Shown one piece after another: positions 31,625 to 39,865 of a DNA stretch of 64,000 nucleotides (positions are counted from its first letter, which is position 1; each line of letters starts with the position of its first letter). Position numbers and translations under genes: made by a program. Origin of the DNA: UBA9732 sp963621975 (lineage in GTDB: Bacteria; Spirochaetota; Spirochaetia; Sphaerochaetales; Sphaerochaetaceae); assembly GCA_963621975.1 (NCBI GenBank), contig CAVFGI010000006.1, positions 3,626 to 67,625 on the forward strand. Reading direction: 5' to 3'. A model generated the notes under the pieces. That model did no database searches. It saw only the letters and a list, made by a program, of their open reading frames with translations, and was not told the origin of the DNA.

Positions 31625-33370
31625 ATGAAAAAAGCTCTATCTATTTTTTTAGTAATGATCGTGATTTGCTCCTATGCTTTCTGTAGCGGTGCTACAGAAG
31701 GACAAACAGCAACATCATCATCAACTTCAACATTGGTTATAGATCCTGAAGAGCATGTTGGAGCAGACTACGTAGACCCACTTACAGAGTGGAGCACCTA
31801 TGACGACCTCATTGCAGCAATTAAGTCTGAAACAGACGCTGCTAAGAGAGCTGAGATGATGCATGAAGCTGAAGACATTCTCATGTCTACATACTGCGTC
31901 ATTCCTCTTTATTATTACAATGATGTTTATATGCTCAAGAGCTATGTCTCTGGCGTTTACAGCAATCCATTTGCAACAAAGTTCTTCCAGTACACAAAAC
32001 TAGCAAACGGTTCTGACACACTTCGTGTATGTCTTGCTTCAGAGCCAGATTATCTTGACCCAGCACTAAACAGCACAGTTGATGGTGCATGTCTTGCAGC
32101 AGCCTCTTTCTCTGGTCTTTATACTTATGATTCAACAGGAAAGACAGCTCCAGCTTGTGCAACAGGTTATACAGTTTCTGCCGATGGCCTTGTTTACACA
32201 GTAACTCTTAAGAGTGGTCTTAAGTGGTCAGACGGCTCAGATCTCACAGCATCTGATTTTGTCTACTCTTGGAAGCGTGCTTCTTCAGCAGAAACTGGTG
32301 CTGACTATGCTTATATGTTCAGTGGTTTTGATGGCTATGATACAGAAGAGGGTGTTAATGTTGTTGCAGTTGACGATGTTACATTGGTCTTCACACTTTC
32401 TGCCCCATGTGCATACATGGAAGACCTTATGGCATTCCCAACATTCTTCCCAGTCAAGCAGTCTGCAGTTGAGTCTTATTCAGATTGGAAGACAAGTCCG
32501 GGCGGATGGTGTCAGGAAGCTGGATTTGTATCAAACGGACCATTTGTTTGCACAGGTTGGAACCACGATGTTTCTATGACATACGAGAAGAACCCTTATT
32601 GGTATGATGCAGATAGCGTAACAATCAGCAAGATTGAATTTATGCTTTCAGCTGATGATAACGCCATTTATGCTGCATACAATGCAGGAGACCTTGATCT
32701 TGCAGACTCTGTTCCAACAGATGCAATTGCTGATCTTCTTGCTTCTGGAAATTCAGAGTTCCACATTGTTGATGAACTTGGAACTTACTATGTAGCATTC
32801 AACTGCAAGAGTTCACTCTTTGAGGGAATGACAGCAGCCCAGGCCGCATGCGTAAGAGAGGCATTCTCCATTCTTATAGACCGTGACTACATTTGTGAGA
32901 CAATTGGTCAGACTGGACAGGTTGCAGCTAACTCCTTCATTCCTCTTGGAATGGCAGATGGTAACGGAGGTATCTTCAAGGCAAGTGCAGAAGATGGTTA
33001 CTTTGATGCTTATGGAATTAACAATGACCCAGCCGGTACAACGGCTAAGGCTATTGCTCTACTTGAAGCAGCTGGTTACAAGTTTGTTGATGGTAAGCTT
33101 TCTTCTGAGACTCCAATTAGCCTCACATACCTTACAAACCCAACATCTGGACACGTTGCAGTTGCAGAATCAATTCAGCAGGACCTTGCAGCAGTTGGCA
33201 TAGATCTTAAGATTCAGCAGCAAGACTGGAACGTCTTCCTCCAGGAAAGAAAGAATGGTAACTTTGACTTTGCTCGTGAAGGTTGGATTGCAGACTTCAA
33301 CGACCCAATCAACATGCTTGAGATGTGGATTACTGCTTCTGGAAACAACGACTGCCAGTTTGGTAGATAA
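31625..33370 (+). CDS. oppA: Peptide ABC transporter substrate-binding protein OppA, apparently circularly permuted
   Basis: 581 residues from ATG 31625 (AAGGAGAAACACA upstream). The signal sequence is about 1-20, with Cys20 as a possible but non-ideal lipid site (YAF-C). Residues about 43-125 (DYVDPLTEWSTYDDLIAAIK, KRAEMMHEAEDILM, IPLYYYNDVYMLKSYVSGVY) match the block that normally forms the C-terminus of OppA-type receptors. Residues 132 on (TLRVCLASEPDYLDPALNST) match the normal mature N-terminus and continue through FNDPINMLEMWITASGNND to the end CQFGR, where the C-terminal block would normally follow. So the order is C-block then N-body. A terminator follows immediately, with no leftover C-block. 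Confidence 0.88.
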   Translation: MKKALSIFLVMIVICSYAFCSGATEGQTATSSSTSTLVIDPEEHVGADYVDPLTEWSTYDDLIAAIKSETDAAKRAEMMHEAEDILMSTYCVIPLYYYNDVYMLKSYVSGVYSNPFATKFFQYTKLANGSDTLRVCLASEPDYLDPALNSTVDGACLAAASFSGLYTYDSTGKTAPACATGYTVSADGLVYTVTLKSGLKWSDGSDLTASDFVYSWKRASSAETGADYAYMFSGFDGYDTEEGVNVVAVDDVTLVFTLSAPCAYMEDLMAFPTFFPVKQSAVESYSDWKTSPGGWCQEAGFVSNGPFVCTGWNHDVSMTYEKNPYWYDADSVTISKIEFMLSADDNAIYAAYNAGDLDLADSVPTDAIADLLASGNSEFHIVDELGTYYVAFNCKSSLFEGMTAAQAACVREAFSILIDRDYICETIGQTGQVAANSFIPLGMADGNGGIFKASAEDGYFDAYGINNDPAGTTAKAIALLEAAGYKFVDGKLSSETPISLTYLTNPTSGHVAVAESIQQDLAAVGIDLKIQQQDWNVFLQERKNGNFDFAREGWIADFNDPINMLEMWITASGNNDCQFGR

Positions 33371-33392
33371 ATAATTTTGCCATTATTAAATA

Positions 33393-33435
33393 GGCTCGCA
33401 ACTTAGTATTAACTTTTGTTGCGGGTCTTTTTTTT
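33393..33435 (+). terminator. Rho-independent terminator after oppA
   Basis: GGCTCGCAAC (33393-33402) pairs with GTTGCGGGTC (33418-33427), including two G-U pairs, followed by a run of eight or more T. It lies 22 bases after the oppA stop. Confidence 0.85.
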
Positions 33436-33468
33436 GTGTGTTAGACTGTCAAGAGGAGGGTTAAGCCT

Positions 33469-33756
33469 ATGGCAACCGGAAAAGATAAAGTTGAAGAAGT
33501 TGATGTAAAGAAAGAGCCAAAGGATGTTCATGAACTGCTTTGGGTTCAGGGAAAAGGCTGGGGAGTAAAGCGCCAGGGAAGTGAAAAAGTTATCAAGTAT
33601 TTTAAGACTAAAATTGAAGCAACAGAGTATGTTGTGAAGGTTAGTGGCAACCAAGGAACAAGAGTTGTAATTCACCTTAAGAATGGAAAATTCCAGAAAT
33701 TTGACAATGCAATGAGAGCTCTCTCATATGCAAAAGACTCAAAGGAAGAAGAATAA
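33469..33756 (+). CDS. DUF2188 domain protein
   Basis: 95 residues. The central part WGVKRQGSEKVIKYFKTKIEATEYVVKVSGNQGTRVVIHLKNGKFQ fits DUF2188 (W-VKREG--KA---F-TK-EA ... VIH-KDGKIQ). The ends are charged and probably disordered. AGAGGAGGG upstream. Small basic/acidic stress-associated proteins of this family have no proven role. It stands alone between the oppA terminator and the MalK-like gene. Confidence 0.8.
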   Translation: MATGKDKVEEVDVKKEPKDVHELLWVQGKGWGVKRQGSEKVIKYFKTKIEATEYVVKVSGNQGTRVVIHLKNGKFQKFDNAMRALSYAKDSKEEE

Positions 33757-33829
33757 AGAAAATTCTTGTTTACAGCAGGTGAATGCTGTTGTATGATTTC
33801 ACAGATAAGATAAAACCTTGGAGGTTTCA

Positions 33830-34924
33830 ATGGCAGAAGTATTATTGAAAAACATCTGCAAGATCTACGATGGAGGCGTAAAGGCTGTCAATGATGTCAA
33901 TATTGAGATCAAAGACAAAGAGTTTGTCGTACTCGTTGGCCCTTCCGGCTGCGGTAAGTCAACTACACTTCGTATGGTCGCTGGACTGGAAGACATTTCC
34001 AGTGGAGAACTTTACATTGATGGAAAGCTCGTAAATGATGTTCCACCAAAAGACAGAGACATAGCAATGGTCTTCCAGAACTATGCTTTGTACCCACACA
34101 TGACCGTCTATGATAACATGGCATTTGGACTTAAGATCCGCAAGTTCCCTAAAGAGGAAATTGATGCTCGTGTTCGTGAGGCAGCAAAGATTCTTGACAT
34201 TGAGGAATTGCTTGATAGAAAACCAAAAGCACTTTCTGGTGGACAGAGACAGCGTGTTGCAGTAGGACGTGCAATTGTTAGAAAGCCAAAAGTCTTCCTA
34301 TTTGACGAACCACTTTCAAACCTTGATGCTAAACTTCGTGTTCAGATGAGAGCAGAGATTTCTGGTTTGCATAACAGACTTCAGGCAACAATGATTTATG
34401 TCACACATGACCAGGTTGAAGCCTTAACCATGGCAGATAAGATTGTTGTTATGAAGCTTGGCGTTATTCAGCAGATTGGTGGACCACTTGAGTTGTATAA
34501 TAATCCAGATAACAAGTTTGTTGCTGGTTTTATTGGATCTCCACCAATGAATTTCATGGTTTGTGATGTTGAAGTACAGGGAGACGATGTCTTTGTAAAT
34601 GAAGGTGATTTCCGTCTCAAAGTTACTCCTGCTCAGGCAAAGCTCCTAAAGGCTTATGCTGGCAAGAAGGTTACATTTGGAATCAGACCTGAGGATGTTT
34701 CACATTCAGAAAATGCTGTACCAGATGCAACAATTAACGGAACAGTTTCTGTTGTAGAACCTCTTGGTTCAGAAACTCACGTTTTTGTTTCAACTTCTAA
34801 GAACCAGATTACAGGAAAAATTGAGCCTTCTGTAATTGTTAAGGTTGACGAGAAGATTTCTCTTGTTCCAAACATGGAAAAGGCAAAATTCTTTGATATT
34901 GATACAGAACTAGCTATTCGCTAA
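33830..34924 (+). CDS. Carbohydrate ABC transporter ATPase, MalK/UgpC/MsmX type
   Basis: 364 residues from ATG 33830 (GGAGG upstream; an in-frame TTG at 33818 overlaps that site). Walker A GPSGCGKST, Q-loop VFQNYALYPHMTVYDNM, signature LSGGQRQR, Walker B LFDEPLSNLDAKLR, and a C-terminal TOBE/regulatory domain (about 240-364) beginning with GFIGSPPMNFM. No permease or binding protein is adjacent, so like MsmX of Bacillus it may energise several sugar importers encoded elsewhere. It has its own terminator. Confidence 0.9.
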   Translation: MAEVLLKNICKIYDGGVKAVNDVNIEIKDKEFVVLVGPSGCGKSTTLRMVAGLEDISSGELYIDGKLVNDVPPKDRDIAMVFQNYALYPHMTVYDNMAFGLKIRKFPKEEIDARVREAAKILDIEELLDRKPKALSGGQRQRVAVGRAIVRKPKVFLFDEPLSNLDAKLRVQMRAEISGLHNRLQATMIYVTHDQVEALTMADKIVVMKLGVIQQIGGPLELYNNPDNKFVAGFIGSPPMNFMVCDVEVQGDDVFVNEGDFRLKVTPAQAKLLKAYAGKKVTFGIRPEDVSHSENAVPDATINGTVSVVEPLGSETHVFVSTSKNQITGKIEPSVIVKVDEKISLVPNMEKAKFFDIDTELAIR

Positions 34925-34946
34925 AAGAAGGAACATAAAAAGGGGT

Positions 34947-34982
34947 ATGGGGCTGTAGCTTATGTTACAGCCCCATTTTAAT
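34947..34982 (+). terminator. Rho-independent terminator after the MalK-like gene
   Basis: ATGGGGCTGTA (34947-34957) pairs perfectly with TACAGCCCCAT (34966-34976), followed by TTTTAATAT. The T run is short but the stem is strong. Confidence 0.75.
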
Positions 34983-35050
34983 ATGACGGGCATGTATAAA
35001 GCTATGGGAAAACTCTTGTTTATAAAACAAGAAATCACGATAATTAGCCC

Positions 35051-36241
35051 ATGATGTTCCGTCTGATTTTGTTAAATTTCTTTTTACAATCTTCCGTTGG
35101 TGCTATTGATCCATACACTCAATTGTTTTTAAGAAATAAAGGATATTCTTATTCTCTCGTAGGAATCATTTACGCCGTTGGCCAGGTTGCCTCTATTTTC
35201 TTCCCAATACTTTTTTGCATGATTGCAGACAAGACAAAGAAAACTAAGACGTTGTTCTTTTTTATGGTGTTTGGTTCTTTGGGTTTTATTGTTGCTGCAC
35301 TGAATAATAGCCTATTTTTAACGTTTGTCAGTTTTTTTATAGCTTCAGCATGTTTTTGGACCCTCAATCCAATGAATGATGGCTATCAAAATAGAGTTCT
35401 AAATGGAGATTCGTCTAAATATGGAATAGCTCGAGCAATGGGAACTTTTGGCTTTGTTGTAAGTTTAGTTTTCTTTGGGCTTACGGGGTTTCCGGATGAA
35501 ACTAATAATAAATCAATATCACTTGTTATTGGGATTGCTCTTTTGCTGTTTTTTATTTCTGCAATTCTTGCGCCACAAGAAAAAAAACAAAGTAAAATAC
35601 CCATAACAGAAAAAAGTAATAGAAAAGGATTTTCCTTTAGCTGGTTCAATCACAAGTTCTATATTCTCATGGGAATTGTATTCGTATCAAGAATTTCCGA
35701 ATCTGTTATAGACAAAATGCTTTCTTCTTATTTTATTGAATGTCTAAATCTTGGTAACAAATTCTCATTGTTAGTTGCACTTGGAGCAGCTTCAGAATTT
35801 GTAATGCTAATTGTTGGGGGAAGACTTCTTCAAAAAAGAAAGGTAGAACCCTACATCTTGATGACTCTTTCATCGTTGGCCTTAACAGCAAGACTTCTTA
35901 TTTATAGGTTCTTTCCAACCACTCTTGCATGTTTTTTTGCCGCTCTTCTTCATTCTTTTAATTTTGGAGCTCTGCATCTTGGTGTTACAAAATTCATGGC
36001 CCAAAATGTCAATAAAGACCATTATTCTGTAGCAATGAGCCTATATTGGGCTATTGCTACTAACTTACCAGAAATGTTAGGAACTTTGGCTGGAGGTTTT
36101 GTAATAGACGTTTTTGGTTATTCAACTCTGTTCTCCTCTTATTCTATATTCCCAGCTATTGCTTTTGTTCTTTTTTTGGGGTTTAAAAAGAAATTAACTA
36201 GCAATGATACTTCAAGTAAACTTCCAATAGGTGCAAAATGA
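35051..36241 (+). CDS. MFS transporter (MFS_1-like)
   Basis: 396 residues with about twelve hydrophobic spans. It begins directly in span 1 (FRLILLNFFLQSSVGAIDPYTQLFLRNKGYS). The loop 2-3 motif ADKTKKTK corresponds to the MFS signature D-R. A central loop is rich in Lys/Ser (EKKQSKIPITEKSNRKG). The pattern resembles the LacY/nucleoside-symporter branch, in which the N-terminus contacts substrate; the substrate cannot be predicted. The ATG at 35051 has no Shine-Dalgarno. It overlaps the ZIP gene by ATGA. Confidence 0.8.
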   Translation: MMFRLILLNFFLQSSVGAIDPYTQLFLRNKGYSYSLVGIIYAVGQVASIFFPILFCMIADKTKKTKTLFFFMVFGSLGFIVAALNNSLFLTFVSFFIASACFWTLNPMNDGYQNRVLNGDSSKYGIARAMGTFGFVVSLVFFGLTGFPDETNNKSISLVIGIALLLFFISAILAPQEKKQSKIPITEKSNRKGFSFSWFNHKFYILMGIVFVSRISESVIDKMLSSYFIECLNLGNKFSLLVALGAASEFVMLIVGGRLLQKRKVEPYILMTLSSLALTARLLIYRFFPTTLACFFAALLHSFNFGALHLGVTKFMAQNVNKDHYSVAMSLYWAIATNLPEMLGTLAGGFVIDVFGYSTLFSSYSIFPAIAFVLFLGFKKKLTSNDTSSKLPIGAK

Positions 36242-36990
36242 CAGCTTTTTTAGTAACTCTTGTAGCAGGACTTTCTACTACTCTTGGTGCTGTTTTAGCA
36301 AGTAGGGTTAAAGGAAAAACATTCCAGTCTTTTTCTTTAGCATTCGCAGCAGGCATTATGTTGATGATTTCTCTAGGTGAGATGCTTCCCCATTCTTTTG
36401 AATCAATTGGAACACCTCTATCTTTGGTTCTTATGATAGCTGGAGCCTTTTTGTCTTTGGCTCTTGACTTACTTTTTCCTCATCATCATGAAGAGGAGGA
36501 AGAGCCCGGGCATTATATCAACGAGTGCGAGTGCTCTCATAGTAATACAATTTCACGTGGTATGGTCATTGCTTTGATTTTACATAACGTGATTGAAGGC
36601 ATTGCAACTGGGGTTGCTGTGGAATCGGACTTGCGACTTGGACTCAGTATGGCTCTTGGTATTGCCATCCATAACGTGCCAATTGGGGCCACCTTGTGCG
36701 TCTCTCTCATGTCGGCGGGAGAGAGCAAGAGCAAAGCAATCCTCAATGCAGTACTAGTTGGCCTTTCCCAGCCGCTTGGAGCTTTACTTGGGCTACTGGT
36801 CTTAACTGGAAATGCGGCTCAAACAGGGCTTAATGCCTGCATGGCCTTGGTTTCTGGCATATTGATTTTCATCTCTTTTGACGAGCTGTGGCCAGCTGCA
36901 CGAAAGAGCGGATCTAGAAACATGACAATCATTGCACTTCTTCTAGGAATCTGCTTTATCCCGATATCCGAGCTAGTGTTACCTTTTTAA
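36238..36990 (+). CDS. ZIP-family metal transporter (ZupT-like)
   Basis: 250 residues, about eight spans. The paired metal-binding helices are intact: HNVIEGIATG (HNxxEG) and AIHNVPIGA (HNxP). A His/Glu-rich cytoplasmic loop (HHHEEEEEPGH) lies between spans 3 and 4, as in many zinc/iron ZIPs. Translation is coupled to the MFS gene by ATGA. Expected to import Zn2+, Fe2+ or Mn2+. Confidence 0.92.
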   Translation: MTAFLVTLVAGLSTTLGAVLASRVKGKTFQSFSLAFAAGIMLMISLGEMLPHSFESIGTPLSLVLMIAGAFLSLALDLLFPHHHEEEEEPGHYINECECSHSNTISRGMVIALILHNVIEGIATGVAVESDLRLGLSMALGIAIHNVPIGATLCVSLMSAGESKSKAILNAVLVGLSQPLGALLGLLVLTGNAAQTGLNACMALVSGILIFISFDELWPAARKSGSRNMTIIALLLGICFIPISELVLPF

Positions 36991-37005
36991 TATTTGATTG
37001 TTTTG

Positions 37006-37035
37006 TTTACAGATGTACGTTTGATGTGCGATAAT
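37006..37035 (+). promoter_or_regulatory. Sigma-70 promoter of the lipoprotein / beta-barrel pair
   Basis: TTTACA (37006-37011), an 18-base spacer and GATAAT (37030-37035), 45 bases before the start codon at 37080, which has AGGAGGAAGG upstream. Confidence 0.55.
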
Positions 37036-37079
37036 TAACAGAAGGAAAAGTTCACTTTCTTTGTAATAGGAGGAAGGTA

Positions 37080-38498
37080 ATGAAGAAAAAAGTTTTATTA
37101 GGAGTTCTAGCTGTCTTTTTGATAGTTGCTTTGGTCTCCTGTGACGAAGCTAGCTGGGACAAAATTGGTGGACTCATGGGTGACATGGGCAATAACGTCT
37201 ATGGTATAAAGCCAAGCATGGAAGATGTTGCTGCTGTTACAAGTACAATTGATAACTCAGTAAAAACAGAAAAAACTGAGGACGGTGATGATAAAATTTT
37301 TATTGATTTGGACGGCGCCAGTGAAATTATTCAAAAGCTTAGCGAGATTGGAACTTCTACTCAGAAGCTAAGTCAAGCAAAGGAAGATTTGAAGAAAGAG
37401 CTCAAAGTTGAAGGAAAGACCTCCACTGAAATTCAGACGGCCCTCCAAGAAAGCCTTGATAACGTCATTAATAATAAACTACCAAGCACAGATTCTATTA
37501 CTAATGAACAAGTTAAAAATGCTGTAGAGGATGTTAAGACAGCTTTAAATACAATCAAGGATAAAATTCCAGAAAATCCAACTCAGGCAGACTTAGCAAC
37601 AGTTGTTATTATCAATTCTCTTGCTACACAAGTTGCAGAACTAAAAGAAGTTGATGTCCATGATTCTGATGCCTTGATTCCTCTTGTAGATACAGCTCTT
37701 GCTGCTTTGGATGCCCTTAAGGTTACGACAGAGGTTTCTGATATTGATGTTCTTGGAGAGTTCAATATTACTTCTCTTCTCACATCATCCTCTGAGAGCG
37801 AAGAATCTAAGGATACATCTAAAGAAGACTACATGAAATATGTTGGTCAACTTGAACAGAGCATAGTTAAACTTGTTTCTCAGTTTGCAAAAAAGGATCC
37901 TAGTGGTGTTTATGAGTTTAATAAAGTCAAATACCAAAGATTCCTTCTTCAAATGTCAGCAATCAGAGCTTCTTATGAAATTGCATCTTATGCTCTCATG
38001 CCCACAATTGGATCAGATTTCCTTTCAGGCGATAATTTAACTAAACTTGCAGGAGACGAGAAGGTAAATGTTTTTGAAGGACAGTTGGAAGAAATTAATT
38101 CTTTAAAGAATAAAGGTGATTTTGACTCAAATGACCTTGTGTTGTATGTTCTTTCTGTTGCAGCTACAGAGATGGACAAGAGGGCAAAAGATTTCTTGAA
38201 TACTGACAATGCTGAAGCCATATTTGAAAAGTTCCTCGAGGATAATGCAGAAAACTTAAAGAAGTCTCCAATTGAAAATCTAGATTGTAGCGCTTTTGTG
38301 AATGCTTATAACGGTAAAGAAGAGATTGATGTTGATCTTGACAGTACATTGTCAGATGTTTGTGCTCTTGCCAGAACAGCCTTTGTAGTTTCTCTTGAAT
38401 CTGGACTTGATAATTTAATTTCAATGTTCGCAGGTGAGAATGCAACGCTTGAAGAGATTGTTTCAGAGCAAATTCAGAAACTTGTTCACTTACTATAG
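37080..38498 (+). CDS. Large alpha-helical lipoprotein of unknown function
   Basis: 472 residues. Type II signal peptide with lipobox ALVS-C at Cys21, so it is expected to be membrane-anchored in the periplasm or at the surface. The rest is acidic and predominantly helical with heptad-like runs (EIIQKLSEIGTSTQKLSQAK, KEDLKKELKVEGK), suggesting coiled coil around residues 80-190. No recognised domain. The next gene, 15 bases downstream, is a probable outer-membrane barrel, so the pair may form an envelope complex. Limited to spirochaetes as far as I can judge. Confidence 0.75.
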   Translation: MKKKVLLGVLAVFLIVALVSCDEASWDKIGGLMGDMGNNVYGIKPSMEDVAAVTSTIDNSVKTEKTEDGDDKIFIDLDGASEIIQKLSEIGTSTQKLSQAKEDLKKELKVEGKTSTEIQTALQESLDNVINNKLPSTDSITNEQVKNAVEDVKTALNTIKDKIPENPTQADLATVVIINSLATQVAELKEVDVHDSDALIPLVDTALAALDALKVTTEVSDIDVLGEFNITSLLTSSSESEESKDTSKEDYMKYVGQLEQSIVKLVSQFAKKDPSGVYEFNKVKYQRFLLQMSAIRASYEIASYALMPTIGSDFLSGDNLTKLAGDEKVNVFEGQLEEINSLKNKGDFDSNDLVLYVLSVAATEMDKRAKDFLNTDNAEAIFEKFLEDNAENLKKSPIENLDCSAFVNAYNGKEEIDVDLDSTLSDVCALARTAFVVSLESGLDNLISMFAGENATLEEIVSEQIQKLVHLL

Positions 38499-38513
38499 AG
38501 GAGGAAAAGACCA

Positions 38514-39794
38514 ATGAAGAAAATAATAGTTATTTTACTTACAATAATGCTTTGTTGCTCTTTCGTTTTTGCAGATGAAGAAGCGGCAAAGGAGCCTGTA
38601 ATTGATTATACAGATACAATTGGTAGTTTTGCATTCCAACCAACCTTGAGCCGTTTTAATGCAATGGGACAAAGTGGACTTGCCGTTGCTGGTAGAATTG
38701 ATTCTTTTTATACAAACCCAGCAGCACTTGCCGGTGGACGTTTTGGAATTTCAGCTCCATCTGTAGCTCTTACTCTATACAATGTTCAAAAAGTTGTTGC
38801 AGACAAGAGTCAGCGTGATTTAGTTGTAGCCCTCATCAGTGGCAAGGCTAGTGATACTGATGCAGCAACTCTTGCTGAGCAGCTTATAAAGAATCTTGGA
38901 AACGGATATAATGTTTTGGCAAAGGTTGACGCCTCGGTTTCTCTTGCTCTTGGTTCCTTTGGTTTAGGAACCAATGTTCAAGTTAAGTTACATACTGTAG
39001 CAAAGGGTTCTTCAAATCTCACCAATACTACAATTATTCCAGAAGTTAATGCTGCGCAGACAATAGCAGTGGGCTTTAACATTATTAAAACTAATTCCTT
39101 CAAGCTCCAAGCTGGTGTCTCTGCTCACTTTGTCTATAAGGCATATCTTCAGGGACAGAGTGCAACAACCCTTGTAAAAGATGGTAAGATACAAGATCTT
39201 TCAGGTCTTATATGGACCGCTCCAGCAATGGGTGGTTTTGCTGTTCCTATTGATGCTGGCGTAAACTTCACCTTAGCAGATGATGCAATTCGTTTCAGTG
39301 TAACAGCAAATAATCTAAATGGCACATATTACATGAAAAGCTACTCAAGTATTGGGGACCTCGTTAACACTGTATCAGGACAGAAGATCATCACAAATGA
39401 ACCAGAAGAACACGTAGCAAAAGAATCTACAGAATTTAGAATAAATACTCCATGGACTCTCAATGCTGGTTTTGCATTTGCTCCAAATATTCTATTTAAA
39501 CCAAACCTTTCTGTTGATGTTGTTGACATTCTTGGTTTGGTTGAGGAATTTAATTCAGGAAATTTTGAAACCTCTGATATCCTTCTTCACCTCAATGCTG
39601 GTGCAGAACTTACCTTGGGTATCATTAATCTCAGAGCCGGTGTAAACCGTGGATATGCTTCTGTTGGTGCAGGTTTTGGTCTTCTTGGTGTCAGAGTTGA
39701 GGCTGCTTATGGTTGGCAGGAATTTGGTGCCATAATAGGCGATAAACCAGTTGATTCCTTTACCATTAGAGTTAACCTTGGTTATGACAAATAG
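38514..39794 (+). CDS. Putative outer-membrane beta-barrel protein (PorV/FadL-like)
   Basis: 426 residues with a Sec signal peptide ending VFA-DEE. The opening after the signal, SFAFQPTLSRFNAMGQSGLA followed by DSFYTNPAALAGGRFGIS, matches the 'AMGGAG-A---D-----NPA-L' motif of PorV/FadL-related barrels. Alternating hydrophobic strands continue to the end, which closes on a strand with aromatic Tyr (RVNLGYDK). Encoded in an operon with the preceding lipoprotein and ended by a strong terminator. Ligand unknown. Confidence 0.7.
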   Translation: MKKIIVILLTIMLCCSFVFADEEAAKEPVIDYTDTIGSFAFQPTLSRFNAMGQSGLAVAGRIDSFYTNPAALAGGRFGISAPSVALTLYNVQKVVADKSQRDLVVALISGKASDTDAATLAEQLIKNLGNGYNVLAKVDASVSLALGSFGLGTNVQVKLHTVAKGSSNLTNTTIIPEVNAAQTIAVGFNIIKTNSFKLQAGVSAHFVYKAYLQGQSATTLVKDGKIQDLSGLIWTAPAMGGFAVPIDAGVNFTLADDAIRFSVTANNLNGTYYMKSYSSIGDLVNTVSGQKIITNEPEEHVAKESTEFRINTPWTLNAGFAFAPNILFKPNLSVDVVDILGLVEEFNSGNFETSDILLHLNAGAELTLGIINLRAGVNRGYASVGAGFGLLGVRVEAAYGWQEFGAIIGDKPVDSFTIRVNLGYDK

Positions 39795-39813
39795 TTAACG
39801 AACAAATAAGATT

Positions 39814-39848
39814 AAAACGGCAGGACTTAAAATCCTGCCGTTTTAATG
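39814..39848 (+). terminator. Rho-independent terminator after the beta-barrel gene
   Basis: AAAACGGCAGGA (39814-39825) pairs perfectly with TCCTGCCGTTTT (39833-39844), with a 7-base loop. A symmetrical, potentially bidirectional terminator. Confidence 0.85.
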
Positions 39849-39865
39849 TAAAAGGAAGGGCAACA

